This document shows, one piece after another, positions 34,147 through 42,657 of a stretch of 64,000 bases of DNA (position 1 is the first letter of the stretch; each line of letters starts with the position of its first letter). The notes below the pieces were generated by a model that was not told where the DNA came from, made no database searches, and saw nothing but the letters and a program-made list of their open reading frames with translations. Source of the DNA: Pseudomonadota bacterium (GTDB lineage: Bacteria > Myxococcota_A > UBA796 > SXON01); assembly GCA_030685065.1 (NCBI GenBank), contig JAUXQH010000136.1, forward strand, positions 62,001-126,000. Direction: 5' to 3'. The position numbers were made by a program, and so were the translations under genes.

Positions 34147-35550
34147 TTAGTCCACGTCGTGGTGGGTCCAGCCGGCCGTCCAGTCCGTCGTCCCGTCCAT
34201 CGCGCCGACGTAGGTGGCGGCATCGAAGAACGCGTCGGCCGGAGCCGCGCCGCCGGTGAGCAGCGGCGAGCCGCTCGTCGGCTTGAAGTCGGGCGCCGCG
34301 ATGTTCCACGCGTCCCCCAGCATCAGGTCGCTGACGGTGCGGTTGTTCGCGCCGGCGGCGTCGAAGATGTCCTCCTCGGTGCCGGTCTCCGTCTCGGTGC
34401 CCTCCTCGAAGGGCAGGTCGCACGCGACCACGCTGTTCGTGATCGAGGTGGTGCCGTCGGTGTAGTAGTCGTACGTGGCCTGGTCACGCACCGCGATGCA
34501 CGCGGTGGAGAAGCCGGCGATGGCGATGTTGCTGAGCGTGGGCGCGAAGCCGCGGCGCAACAGCATGCCGAAGTTGGACTCCACGAGCGCCTCGTCCCCG
34601 ATGAAGGTGACATTGGCCATCGTCGGCGTGGTGCCCGGGATGGCGGTGTGCACGTCGGGGTTGTTGTCCGCCTCCATCCCGTTGTTTCCGGTGCCGCCGC
34701 CCTGCTGGACCACCGCGAATTGGATCTTGCCCTGGTACCCGAGATCGAAATCGATCCCGTCGTCGCCGGGAGAGGTGCAGACGAGGTGCTTCAGCGTGGC
34801 CGCGCCGCCCCAGAACTCGATGCAATCGTCGAGGGTCTGGTGCACCTGGATGTAGTCGAGCGTCGTCCCGCTGCCGGCGCCCTGCATGCTGATGCCGTTG
34901 ATCTCGTTGTCGGGGCTCACCTCGGTGCCGCCGAACTCGACGATGACGTACCGCAGCGAACCGCTGTTGTCGGCCAGATCGTCTCCGCCGTAGGTGCCGG
35001 TGTTGCCCTCGCCCTCGGCCTCGCAGGGGGTGGTGCCGTCCGTGCAGGAGTTGATCGGCGCGCGCCCGTTGATGACCAACCCGCCCCAGTCGCCGCGGGC
35101 GCGTGAGCCCTCGAGCTGGTCGGAGGTGAAGACGATGGGCGCGGCCGCCGTGCCGTTCGCAAAGATCTTGGAGCCGCGGCGGATGATGAGCACGGCGTCC
35201 GTGGACGCCTCGCCGTAGATCTGGGTCCCAGGCTCGATCTCGAGGATCGTCTCGTTGGTGTCGTCCCCGATCAGCACGCCGCTGCGGAGCAACCAGGGCT
35301 TGTCGGCGGTGAGCCGCATGCTGGCGGTGTACTCGCCGGAGAGCAGGCAGGCGCCGCCCTCGTCGACACACGCAGCCGCCGGAATGTCACTCCCGGTGTC
35401 CGTATCGGTGTCCGTGTCGGTGTCGGTGTCCGTGTCGGTGTCGGTGTCCGTGTCGGCGTCGGACTCGCCGGTGTCGGTATCCTTGGGGTCCTCTCCCGTG
35501 CAGCCGAGGAGGAGGATCGGAAGAAACACAGGCAGAAGGCGGAGCCGCAT
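34147..35550 (-). CDS. Stalked lipoprotein with right-handed beta-helix-like domain
   Basis: 467 residues from ATG 35550. The lipobox is LPILLLGC. An Asp-Thr repeat stalk (residues ~24-52) carries a large domain rich in short beta strands and Asn/Asp/Gly turns: LLRSGVLIGDDTNETILEIE, VLIIRRGSKIFANGTAAAP, IVFTSDQLEGSRARGDWGGL, RYVIVEFGGTE, TLKHLVCTSPGDDGIDFDLG and MANVTFIGDEALVES. The pattern fits a parallel beta-helix, a fold common in polysaccharide-binding and surface proteins. It opens the TonB operon and ends six bases before the DUF3450 gene, so it may be the cargo or a surface partner of the receptor. Confidence 0.8.
   Translation of the reverse strand: MRLRLLPVFLPILLLGCTGEDPKDTDTGESDADTDTDTDTDTDTDTDTDTDTGSDIPAAACVDEGGACLLSGEYTASMRLTADKPWLLRSGVLIGDDTNETILEIEPGTQIYGEASTDAVLIIRRGSKIFANGTAAAPIVFTSDQLEGSRARGDWGGLVINGRAPINSCTDGTTPCEAEGEGNTGTYGGDDLADNSGSLRYVIVEFGGTEVSPDNEINGISMQGAGSGTTLDYIQVHQTLDDCIEFWGGAATLKHLVCTSPGDDGIDFDLGYQGKIQFAVVQQGGGTGNNGMEADNNPDVHTAIPGTTPTMANVTFIGDEALVESNFGMLLRRGFAPTLSNIAIAGFSTACIAVRDQATYDYYTDGTTSITNSVVACDLPFEEGTETETGTEEDIFDAAGANNRTVSDLMLGDAWNIAAPDFKPTSGSPLLTGGAAPADAFFDAATYVGAMDGTTDWTAGWTHHDVD
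35395..35460. repeat. Hexanucleotide-type repeat encoding an Asp-Thr stalk
   Basis: A near-perfect (GTGTCC/GTGTCG)n array on the + strand encodes Asp-Thr pairs in the lipoprotein of the TonB operon. It is the most regular of the three such arrays in the window. Length change by slippage would stay in frame. Confidence 0.88.
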
Positions 35551-35725
35551 GCAAGAGCCATGTCCCCCGGGGAAGGGCGGGGGGCCGCCGTCCGAGGCCC
35601 ACCAACCTAAAATTCGCCTGTGCCAGCCCTGAAACGCCCGCGCGAAGACTCGGGGTCACACGCTCGAGAGGCAGGAATGTGCCGGACATCGCACGTTTGG
35701 GCTTCCCCGGGCCGCTCTGGACGCG

Positions 35726-35742
35726 CATTCGTGTGACGAATG
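35726..35742. promoter_or_regulatory. Inverted repeat in the gap between the TonB operon and selO
   Basis: CATTCGT (35726-35732) and ACGAATG (35736-35742) are exact reverse complements around GTG. A further GACGAATGA copy lies at 35784-35792. The pair falls in the 281-bp gap upstream of the eight-gene operon (minus strand) and downstream of selO. It is a candidate operator for the operon. Confidence 0.4.
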
Positions 35743-35831
35743 AGCAGTCCGGCACCGCGCTGTAACGACAGGCGATGAGCGCCGACGAATGACACACAAT
35801 CGCCCGCCCGCTCACCTGATCGTCACATATG

Positions 35832-37241
35832 TCACGCCTTCGAGAGCAGCGCGCCCAACTCCCGGATCCCCGCCACGTGGGCGTGGAGCGGCGCCCAATC
35901 GTCCTTGTAGGCGATCGCGTCCCACAGCGCCTCGACGGTCTCGATCCGGAGATCCACCGGCCGTTCGCGCGCCCAGTACGGATCGGCGAGCCGCTCGGGA
36001 GCCACCGGCACGAAGGCACTGAGCACGTCGAGGACCGGGGCAAACCCCTCCCCCGCATACAAGCCGGCGGACGGCGACCGCGCCGCCCGCGCCGAGCCCG
36101 ACACCCCGCCGTACCAATCGAAAAAGAGCCGATCGAAGGGCGCCCGGCTCTGCTCCGCGAACCCGAACCACGCCTGCACGAGCGCGGTGTCGGCCGCCTC
36201 GCCGGCGGAAGCGAGCCCGAGGCGTCGCAAGAGGCCCGTGCTCATCCCCTCGAACAGCGCGGCCCCGAAGCCGTCGAGCGCGCCGTCCAGCGGCTCGCCG
36301 AGGGTGGAGAGGGCGAACGCGAGCTGGTCGAGGTTCCAGCGCACCGCCACCGGCTGGCGCCCGTACGCGTAGAGGCCGCCGGAGTCGAAGTACGCGGCGG
36401 TGAAGCGGGGGTCCGCCTCGGGGAGGAAGCGCCACGGCCCGTAGTCGAAGCTCTCGCCGGTGATGTTCATGTTGTCGGTGTTCAGCACGCCGTGCACGAA
36501 ACCCGCGGACATCCACCGGCCGCAGGTGAACGCGACCTTCGAGCACACCGCCGACAGGAACGCGGCGGGCCCGGCCACCCCGCCCTGCAGGAGCTGGGGG
36601 TGGTACTGCTCGATCGCATAGGCGAGCAGCCGCTCCATGCGGGCCCGATCGCGGTACGCGGCGAGCCGTTGGAACGTGCCGAAGCGGAGGTGGGAGTGGG
36701 AGAGCCGCACCATCACGGACGAGCGGGTGGGCGAGGGCTCGTCGCCCCGCCAGAGATCCTCACCGGTCTCGTAGAGGCTGAAGGTCTTGGACGTGTCGAC
36801 GCCGAGCGCCTCGAGCATCTCCGTCGCGAGGATCTCGCGCACGCCGCCCTTCAACGTGAGGCGCCCGTCGCCGCCGCGAGACCATGGCGTCGTGCCGCTC
36901 CCCTTGGTGCCAAGATCGAGCAGCCGCCCGCGGTCGTCGCGGAGCTGGGCGTACAGGAATCCTCGCCCGTCGCCGAGCTGGGGGTTGTAGCTGTGGAACT
37001 GGTGCCCGTGGTAGCGGAGGGCGAGCGGGCCCGCGAGGTTGCCCGGGAGCGGCTCGAAGCGCGCAAAGGCTGCTTCCCACTCGGGATCCGTCAGGGTGTC
37101 GAGCCCCACGCGCGCGGCGTGACGGTCGTTCCGGAAGCGGAGGATGCGCTTCGGAAAGCGGGCGGCGGGCACGGGATCGGCGAAGCCCTCGCCCAGGGCG
37201 GAGTAGCGCGGATCGGGGGCGTAGCTCGTGGAGGTCGGCAT
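35832..37241 (-). CDS. selO: Protein adenylyltransferase SelO (YdiU)
   Basis: 469 residues from ATG 37241, near the usual family length. The pseudokinase-fold signatures are LRYHGHQFHSYNPQLGDGRG, GTKGSGTTPWSRGGDGR, LKGGVREILATEMLEALGV, RLSHSHLRFGTFQ, and the metal-binding FVHGVLNTDNMNITGESFDY. SelO transfers AMP to Ser, Thr or Tyr of target proteins and affects redox and stress responses. The C-terminus lacks the Cys-rich tail (CxxU or CSS) of many members. The gene is divergent from the MATE exporter gene. Confidence 0.94.
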   Translation of the reverse strand: MPTSTSYAPDPRYSALGEGFADPVPAARFPKRILRFRNDRHAARVGLDTLTDPEWEAAFARFEPLPGNLAGPLALRYHGHQFHSYNPQLGDGRGFLYAQLRDDRGRLLDLGTKGSGTTPWSRGGDGRLTLKGGVREILATEMLEALGVDTSKTFSLYETGEDLWRGDEPSPTRSSVMVRLSHSHLRFGTFQRLAAYRDRARMERLLAYAIEQYHPQLLQGGVAGPAAFLSAVCSKVAFTCGRWMSAGFVHGVLNTDNMNITGESFDYGPWRFLPEADPRFTAAYFDSGGLYAYGRQPVAVRWNLDQLAFALSTLGEPLDGALDGFGAALFEGMSTGLLRRLGLASAGEAADTALVQAWFGFAEQSRAPFDRLFFDWYGGVSGSARAARSPSAGLYAGEGFAPVLDVLSAFVPVAPERLADPYWARERPVDLRIETVEALWDAIAYKDDWAPLHAHVAGIRELGALLSKA

Positions 37242-37307
37242 CCGCGCCCGTATCGCGGCGCACGTCCGGACCCGCCCCCGAGCCCACCCCGCGCGATAGA
37301 CCGCGCC

Positions 37308-38669
37308 GTGCCCCCGGCCCCCTCCCTCGCGACCGCCCTCGAAGGAGGCGCCCCCGGCGCCGCCCCGGTGGTCACCCGCGGCATGGTCTTCCGCCTCGCC
37401 GCCCCGGCGGCCGCGTCGGCGGTGCTCAACAACGCCTTCCGCGTCATCGATCAGTACGCCGCCGGGGCGATCGGCACGTCCGCGCAGGCCGCCATCGGCT
37501 CGTGCACCTTCGTGCTCATCGCCGCGTGGGCCGTCTACGCGCTCGTCAGCGGCGGGGCGGGCCCCCTGATGGCCCGCGCGACCGGCGCCGGAGACCACGA
37601 GCTCCGTCGTCGCGTGTTCGACGCCTCGCTCACCGGATCGGCGCTGCTCGGCGTCGGGCTCGGGGTGCTCGTGCTGGTCGGCGCGGACTGGATCGCCGCG
37701 GGCCTCGGCCTCCAGGGTGAGGTCGCCGCCGACGCCGCGGTGTTCCTCCGGACGCTCGCCATCGGCGGCATCCCCCTCGCCGTCCATCCCTTGCTCGACG
37801 CGTTTTTCGTCGCCATCGGCCGCACCGGCACGATGCTCGGCCTCCAGGTGGCGGCCGCGCTGCTCAACGCGGCGCTCAACCCCCTGTTCATCGACACCTT
37901 CGGCCTCGGCATCGCCGGCACTGGCCTCGCCACCTGCTTGTCGCGCTTCCTGACCGTCGGCATCGGCGTGTACGTGCTCGTGCGGGAATTCCGCCCACGC
38001 CTCTCCGACTTCGCGGTCGGCGCCACCCTCCTGCGCGTCGCGCGCATCGGCGCGCCGATCACCATCAACACGCTGTTTTACGCGGCCGTGTACGCGGCGC
38101 TCCTGCGCACGACCATCTCGCCCCTCGGCCCCCACGTCAACGCGGCGCTCGGCATCGGCTTCTCCGCGCTCGAGGGCTTCACCTACCCGATGTTCCTCGG
38201 CGTCTCGCTGGGCGTCGCGAGCCTGGTGGGGCGCGAGCTCGGCGCCGGCCGGCCGGAGGGCGCGCTGCGTGCCGCCCGCCTCGGCTTTCCGATGGCGACC
38301 GCGCTCGGTCTCGGAGCGAGCGCCCTGTTCTGGTTCGGCGCCGAGCCGCTCTGCGCGCCCTTCACCGACGATCCCGCCGTGCTCGACGCCGCCGTCACCT
38401 ACGCGCGAACGCTCGGGCTCACCCAGGTCTTCGTGGCGTGGGAAGCCCTCGCCGAGGGCATCCTCGCCGGCGCTGGCGCCACCCGGGCGATCTTCTGGCT
38501 CTCCGCCCCGATCAACCTCCTCCGCGTCCCGCTCGGGTTCGCCCTCGCCTTCCCCTTCGGCTGGGGCGCCGCGGGGGTGTGGTGGGCCATCAACGCCACC
38601 AGCGTCGTCAAGGCGCTCGCCAAGGGCGCGGCCGCGGCGCAGGGGAGCTGGACCAGGCAGGTGGTGTGA
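37308..38669 (+). CDS. MATE-family multidrug or metabolite exporter
   Basis: 453 residues from GTG 37308; ATG 37383 would remove 25 residues. About twelve membrane segments in two similar halves are seen, with MATE-type features FRLAAPAAASAVLNNAFRVI, LAIGGIPLAVHPLLDAFFVA, GRTGTMLGLQVAAALLNAAL, FGLGIAGTGLATCLSRF and PITINTLFYAAVYAAL. MATE proteins export cationic or other compounds in exchange for Na+ or H+. The start is 66 bp from that of selO on the opposite strand. No regulator gene is adjacent. Confidence 0.9.
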   Translation: MPPAPSLATALEGGAPGAAPVVTRGMVFRLAAPAAASAVLNNAFRVIDQYAAGAIGTSAQAAIGSCTFVLIAAWAVYALVSGGAGPLMARATGAGDHELRRRVFDASLTGSALLGVGLGVLVLVGADWIAAGLGLQGEVAADAAVFLRTLAIGGIPLAVHPLLDAFFVAIGRTGTMLGLQVAAALLNAALNPLFIDTFGLGIAGTGLATCLSRFLTVGIGVYVLVREFRPRLSDFAVGATLLRVARIGAPITINTLFYAAVYAALLRTTISPLGPHVNAALGIGFSALEGFTYPMFLGVSLGVASLVGRELGAGRPEGALRAARLGFPMATALGLGASALFWFGAEPLCAPFTDDPAVLDAAVTYARTLGLTQVFVAWEALAEGILAGAGATRAIFWLSAPINLLRVPLGFALAFPFGWGAAGVWWAINATSVVKALAKGAAAAQGSWTRQVV

Positions 38670-38998
38670 GGCGTAGGCGGTGGCTGGTCCGCCGGGTCTG
38701 GAGCTTCTTGGGGCGGGGCCCGCCCCGCAACGCCCGAAGGCACCCACCGCGGGGGATAACTCAATGGAAAACCCGATCCGCCTGTGTACGAAAGAGAGTA
38801 TTTCGATTTGTTCGCCCCCGACGGAGCGCGGCTTCGAAGTCGATTGTCGTGGCTTTTGGAGATTGGGTACCGCGCGACCGCGGCGGCGCGGCGGGAGCCC
38901 CTCCCGCTCGAAAGCGCGATCGGAAGCGGGAGAGGCGCCTGGGCCTTGACAGCCAATCAAACGATTGATTAGTAGACAGACGCGCCCGGACGTCCCTC
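38670..38998 (+). other. Intergenic region ahead of the PhyH gene
   Basis: This 329-bp stretch holds a GC palindrome at 38710-38726 (GGGGCGGG, G, CCCGCCCC) that could end transcription of the MATE gene, followed by sequence poorer in GC than its neighbours. The promoter at 38946-38974 lies at the far end. A 62-codon frame from GTG 38784 runs through it but lacks the codon bias of real genes here. Confidence 0.6.
38946..38974 (+). promoter_or_regulatory. Sigma-70-type promoter with a palindrome in the spacer
   Basis: TTGACA at 38946-38951 matches the -35 consensus, and TTAGTA at 38969-38974 can be the -10, with a 17-bp spacer. The spacer contains AATCAA (38955-38960), ACGA, TTGATT (38965-38970), a perfect 6-bp inverted repeat of the kind bound by TetR-like repressors. 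The ATG at 38999 follows closely, so the leader is very short and has no ribosome-binding sequence. Confidence 0.62.
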
Positions 38999-39994
38999 AT
39001 GTCGGTCCCCCTGCCCGCCGCGACCCACGACCTCCCGCCCCCGAAGAACCCGCCGAGCTGGGACCCCACGGATGTCCCGCCGCCCGTGTACGCGGAGGAC
39101 GCCCTGCTTGCCCTCGCCCCCGAGGAGGCCGCGCGGATCGCCGCCACCCTCCCCCTGGGCGTGCGCTTTCGCCTTCGCGATGCGCTCACGCCCGTGCAAC
39201 GGGCCTTCCTCGATCGGCACGGCTACGTCGTGTTCGATCGGGTGGCGGACCGCCCCGAGGTCGACGGGATCCTGGCCGAGGTCGACCGGATCGAGGCCGA
39301 GCTGCTCGCCGCGGGGCAGCGCAAGGTGTACGGCGTCCCGGTGTGGTTCGGGCTCGACCCCGACGGGAAGGACTTCCTCTACCGCATGGGGTTCACCTCG
39401 GTCTACAGCGCGTTCCTGGCGGCGTTCGTGCGGGACGCCCGGTTCGAGCCCATCCGCCGCCTCATCGGGGAGGACGCGCGGATCGGTGACAAGGAGAAGG
39501 ACGGGGTGGTGTTCAACCGCTACGTCCGCGCCGAGGGCAGCCTGCGCCCCAGCCTCGCGTGGCACACCGACGCCCTGCGCGATGTGTTCTACAACCGGCG
39601 GATGCCCGGCCCCATGCTGAACGTCGGCCTGCACTTCGATCGCATCCGCCCGGCGGACGGCGGGCTGCGCCTGCTTCCGGGGACACACACCCAGGGCGTC
39701 TGGTCGACGCTCTTCCGCAAGATCCACTTCGTCACCCAGGCGGCCGACCGCCGCGAAGTACCCGTGGAGACCTGGCCGGGTGACCTCACCGTACACGACG
39801 GGCGGATGTGGCACCGCGTGGAGGCGTCCCCGCGAACGGGCTGGGAGAGCCTGCGTCGGAGCATGTACGTGCCCTACGTGTGTGACGCCTACCAACCCAA
39901 GTCGGAGGCGAGCGCGACCCCTGGATACATGCGCCTGTTCGACGCCATCATGCGATGGAAAAGCGCCCGGGCGCGGAAGCAGATCGGTGGCTGA
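38999..39994 (+). CDS. Phytanoyl-CoA dioxygenase (PhyH) family protein
   Basis: 331 residues from ATG 38999. The Fe(II)/2-oxoglutarate oxygenase core is seen in LAWHTDALRDVFYNRRMPGP (His and Asp of the facial triad), GGLRLLPGTHTQGV, and TVHDGRMWHRVEASPRTGWE (distal His, then the 2-oxoglutarate-binding Arg). The N-terminus is Pro-rich. Members hydroxylate lipids or small metabolites. The operator-like palindrome in its promoter suggests that it is induced by a compound, perhaps its substrate. It is the only gene in the window with a near-consensus promoter. Confidence 0.88.
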   Translation: MSVPLPAATHDLPPPKNPPSWDPTDVPPPVYAEDALLALAPEEAARIAATLPLGVRFRLRDALTPVQRAFLDRHGYVVFDRVADRPEVDGILAEVDRIEAELLAAGQRKVYGVPVWFGLDPDGKDFLYRMGFTSVYSAFLAAFVRDARFEPIRRLIGEDARIGDKEKDGVVFNRYVRAEGSLRPSLAWHTDALRDVFYNRRMPGPMLNVGLHFDRIRPADGGLRLLPGTHTQGVWSTLFRKIHFVTQAADRREVPVETWPGDLTVHDGRMWHRVEASPRTGWESLRRSMYVPYVCDAYQPKSEASATPGYMRLFDAIMRWKSARARKQIGG

Positions 39995-40038
39995 GCGGCT
40001 CGCGGGCGCGCCCATGCGGCGCGGGCTATCCTCGCCCG

Positions 40039-41460
40039 ATGCTCCTCTTCCTCCTCGCGGCCTGCTCCCCCGACGCGCCTCCCGCGGAGTGCGCCTGTAA
40101 CCTCGATACCGGCGTACCGGACGACACGGACACCGCGGTCGACGACACGGATACCGCGGAGCCAGACACCGGCGAGGATGACACGGGCGTCGAAGATACC
40201 GCCGGGCACGACACCGACACGGGGGTCACCCCACCGACGCCCCTCCAGGTCTACCTGCTGGCTGGCCAATCGAACATGGACGGCTACGCCTATGTCTCGG
40301 GCCTGCCCCCTTCCCTCCAGGTGGCCCAGCGCGATGTCCGCTTGTATTGGTCGGGCAATGGCGCGTGGACCGACCTGATGCCCGCGTCGTTCGGAATCAC
40401 GTATGGCATCGAGTATTTCGGTCCCGAGATCACGTTCGGCCGCGCCCTCGCGGACGCCGACCCCACCGGCTCACACGCGCTCATCAAGCACGCCGTGGGT
40501 GGCACCGATCTGGCCACCTATTGGTACCCGGGCACGTCGCGCACGGACCCGTCCCAGGGCGACGGCTACCGTGCGTTCCTCACGACGATCGACCTCGCGC
40601 TCGCCGACCTCGACGCGGAGAGCACCGACTGGGAGATCGCCGGCATGATCTGGATGCAGGGGGAGTCCGACGCGTACACCACCCTGGAGCAGGCGGAGGC
40701 CTACGAGGGCAACCTGACCGCCTTCATCGCGCGCGTGCGCGAGGACGTGGCCGCGCCCGACATGCCCTTCAGCATCGGCAAGATCCACTGCCCGACGTGC
40801 GTGTACCCCGACGTCGTCCGCGCGGGGCAGGACGCGGTGGCGGCCAGCGTGCCCAACGTGGTGGCGTTCGACACGGTCGATCTCCCGGTCAACACGGACG
40901 GCATCCACTACGACGGCTCCGGGATGCGGACCCTCGGCGTGCGCTTCGCCCAGTCCCTCCTCGACGTGCCGCTCTCCAAGACGCCCAGCCCCGTGTTCGG
41001 GTTGATCGGAAGCTTCTCCGCCGACTACACGGGCAACTTCTTCCTCGGATACACGTTCGAGGTCGACCGCCCCATCACCGTGACCGACCTCGGCACGCTC
41101 GACTATGGGCTCACCGGGATGGCATACGCCTCCGAGGTCGCGATCTACGACACGGCGTCGGGCTCCCTCCTGGCGCGGGGCATCGTGCCGGCCTGGTACA
41201 CCCAACCGACCGCGCCCTGGAACAATTGGCGCTACGTCGCGATCGAGCCCCTCGATCTGGAGCCCGGGGCCTACACGATCGCGTCGCAGGTCTTCAACGG
41301 CTCCGAGGATCGCTACATCTACGCGGCGGACATGGCGGCGGCCGAGGGGTTCACCTGGGTGGAGGGGCTGCACAAGGACGGCGCGACCGTCGGGATGCCT
41401 GTCTACCCCACGTCCATGGCGGCGAGCTGGTTCGGTCCCAACCTGCTCTACCTGGAGTGA
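40039..41460 (+). CDS. SASA-type carbohydrate esterase lipoprotein
   Basis: 473 residues from ATG 40039. The signal is minimal (MLLFLLAAC), followed by an Asp-Thr stalk (residues ~25-70). The esterase domain of the sialate O-acetylesterase/SGNH type has VYLLAGQSNMDG (nucleophile Ser), AVGGTDLATYW, WMQGESDAYTTLEQAEAYEG and TDGIHYDGSGMRTLG (Asp/His). The C-terminal ~150 residues (SADYTGNFFLGYTFEVDRPI) resemble DUF4082 and form a beta-sandwich. It would remove acetyl groups from extracellular polysaccharides or glycans. Confidence 0.88.
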   Translation: MLLFLLAACSPDAPPAECACNLDTGVPDDTDTAVDDTDTAEPDTGEDDTGVEDTAGHDTDTGVTPPTPLQVYLLAGQSNMDGYAYVSGLPPSLQVAQRDVRLYWSGNGAWTDLMPASFGITYGIEYFGPEITFGRALADADPTGSHALIKHAVGGTDLATYWYPGTSRTDPSQGDGYRAFLTTIDLALADLDAESTDWEIAGMIWMQGESDAYTTLEQAEAYEGNLTAFIARVREDVAAPDMPFSIGKIHCPTCVYPDVVRAGQDAVAASVPNVVAFDTVDLPVNTDGIHYDGSGMRTLGVRFAQSLLDVPLSKTPSPVFGLIGSFSADYTGNFFLGYTFEVDRPITVTDLGTLDYGLTGMAYASEVAIYDTASGSLLARGIVPAWYTQPTAPWNNWRYVAIEPLDLEPGAYTIASQVFNGSEDRYIYAADMAAAEGFTWVEGLHKDGATVGMPVYPTSMAASWFGPNLLYLE

Positions 41461-41467
41461 ACCTCCT

Positions 41468-41486
41468 GGCGCGCCGACCGCGCGCC
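41468..41486. terminator. Stem-loop between convergent genes
   Basis: GGCGCGC (41468-41474) pairs with GCGCGCC (41480-41486) over a 5-base loop. It sits 7 bases after the esterase stop and 6 bases before the stop of the opposing RIO-kinase gene. No T-run follows. Confidence 0.5.
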
Positions 41487-41492
41487 GCCGGC

Positions 41493-42323
41493 CTATCCTC
41501 GACGCATCCGCGCTTCGCGCGCGGCATCCTCGATCTCGCGCATGACCGCTCGGGTGTCGGCCTTGCGGTTGGAGCCCCGAAACCGGCCCGTCAGCACCGA
41601 GTCCGGCGTGAGCTGCGCGCGCTCGTACAGGCCCCAGATCTCCTGGCCGAAGCGGGTCTCGGCGAGGTCGGGCGCGAAGCGGGCCAGGAACGCCGTGAGG
41701 TTGTCGATGTCGCGGATGAGCAGGGCGCGGGCCTGTTGGTTGTGCGCCGCGTCGATCGCCTGGGGCAGATCGATGATCGTCGGACCGTCAGCCGCGAGGA
41801 GCACGTTGTACTCGGAGAGATCGCCGTGGATGAGCCCGGCGCAGAGCATCCGCACCACCTGGCGCACCACGAACTGGTGGGTGTTCCACGCCTGCTCGGG
41901 GGTGAACGCGCAGTCGCACAGGCGCGGCGCGGGCTGCCCCTCGGGATCGAGAACAATCTCCATGAGCAGCACGCCTTCTGAGAAGGCGAGCACCTTCGGC
42001 ACGCGCACGCCCGCGGCGCCGAGCTTCTCGAGCGCGTCGACCTCGGCGGTCTGCCAGGCCGCCTCCTGCTGCTCCTTTCCGTACTTCGAGCCCTTCTCCA
42101 TCGCGCGGCGCTGGCGGCTGTTCCGTACCTGGCGCCCTTCGGTGTACGCCGTGCGCTGGCGGAAGCTCCGGTTGTTGGCCTCTTTGTACACCTTGGCCAC
42201 GGCGTAGGTCTCGCCGTTGTGCACGACGTAGACGGCGGCTTCCTTGCCGCTCATCAACGGTCGCACGACCTCGTGGATGAGCCCTTGCTCGAGCAACGGG
42301 AGGAGACGGTCGGGGATCTTCAT
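41493..42323 (-). CDS. RIO1-like serine/threonine protein kinase
   Basis: 276 residues from ATG 42323. The kinase core has VVRPLMSGKEAAVYVVHNGE with the Gly loop, ETYAVAKVYKEANNRSFRQR (ATP-binding Lys), the catalytic loop LIHGDLSEYNVLLA and the metal-binding loop TIIDLPQAIDAAH. HGDLSEYN and IDxPQ are diagnostic of RIO kinases, which act in ribosome maturation in archaea and eukaryotes. Bacterial RIO proteins are uncommon and their substrates are largely unknown. No neighbouring gene indicates its target. Confidence 0.9.
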   Translation of the reverse strand: MKIPDRLLPLLEQGLIHEVVRPLMSGKEAAVYVVHNGETYAVAKVYKEANNRSFRQRTAYTEGRQVRNSRQRRAMEKGSKYGKEQQEAAWQTAEVDALEKLGAAGVRVPKVLAFSEGVLLMEIVLDPEGQPAPRLCDCAFTPEQAWNTHQFVVRQVVRMLCAGLIHGDLSEYNVLLAADGPTIIDLPQAIDAAHNQQARALLIRDIDNLTAFLARFAPDLAETRFGQEIWGLYERAQLTPDSVLTGRFRGSNRKADTRAVMREIEDAAREARMRRG

Positions 42324-42447
42324 CGGTGCCGAGACATTATCGCGAGGTTGCGGGAAACGTCGAGACGCGCGCTGCGTTCCTCCATCTGCGCGTAGCGACT
42401 TCTCGCCGAACCGGTGGGACGCGCTTACAACGATGCCGGAGGTCCGC

Positions 42448-42657
42448 ATGGCCCTACGCTCCAAAGACCCTGGAATCGGCGCCGTTCTCTCCCTGGTGGT
42501 GCCCGGGGTGGGGCAGATCTACGCGGGCCACTGGGGATGGGGCATCTTCTGGCTCATCATCACGCCGGGCTTCTGGATCGGCAGCGGCGGCATGCTCGGC
42601 TGGGTCTGCCACCTCGCGTCGGCGTACCAGGCGCACGGCCAGGTGAAGCGGGGGTAG
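42448..42657 (+). CDS. Small TM2-like membrane protein
   Basis: 69 residues from ATG 42448, which has GGAGG five bases upstream; the in-frame ATG at 42433 precedes that sequence and is less likely. Two hydrophobic helices flank a short turn (AVLSLVVPGVGQIYAGHWGW, FWLIITPGFWIGSGGMLGWV), as in TM2-domain proteins. The PGVGQIYAG motif matches the family. No function is known. Confidence 0.72.
   Translation: MALRSKDPGIGAVLSLVVPGVGQIYAGHWGWGIFWLIITPGFWIGSGGMLGWVCHLASAYQAHGQVKRG

Noticed and set aside
35395-35460. Regular short repeats that might look like a CRISPR or minisatellite array
   Set aside because: The 6-bp period has no spacers and encodes an Asp-Thr stalk in a lipoprotein frame.
38764-38972. 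Two short plus-strand frames (from 38764 and 38784) before the PhyH gene
   Set aside because: Codon use is unlike the neighbours, no ribosome-binding site is convincing, and the second frame ends inside the promoter.
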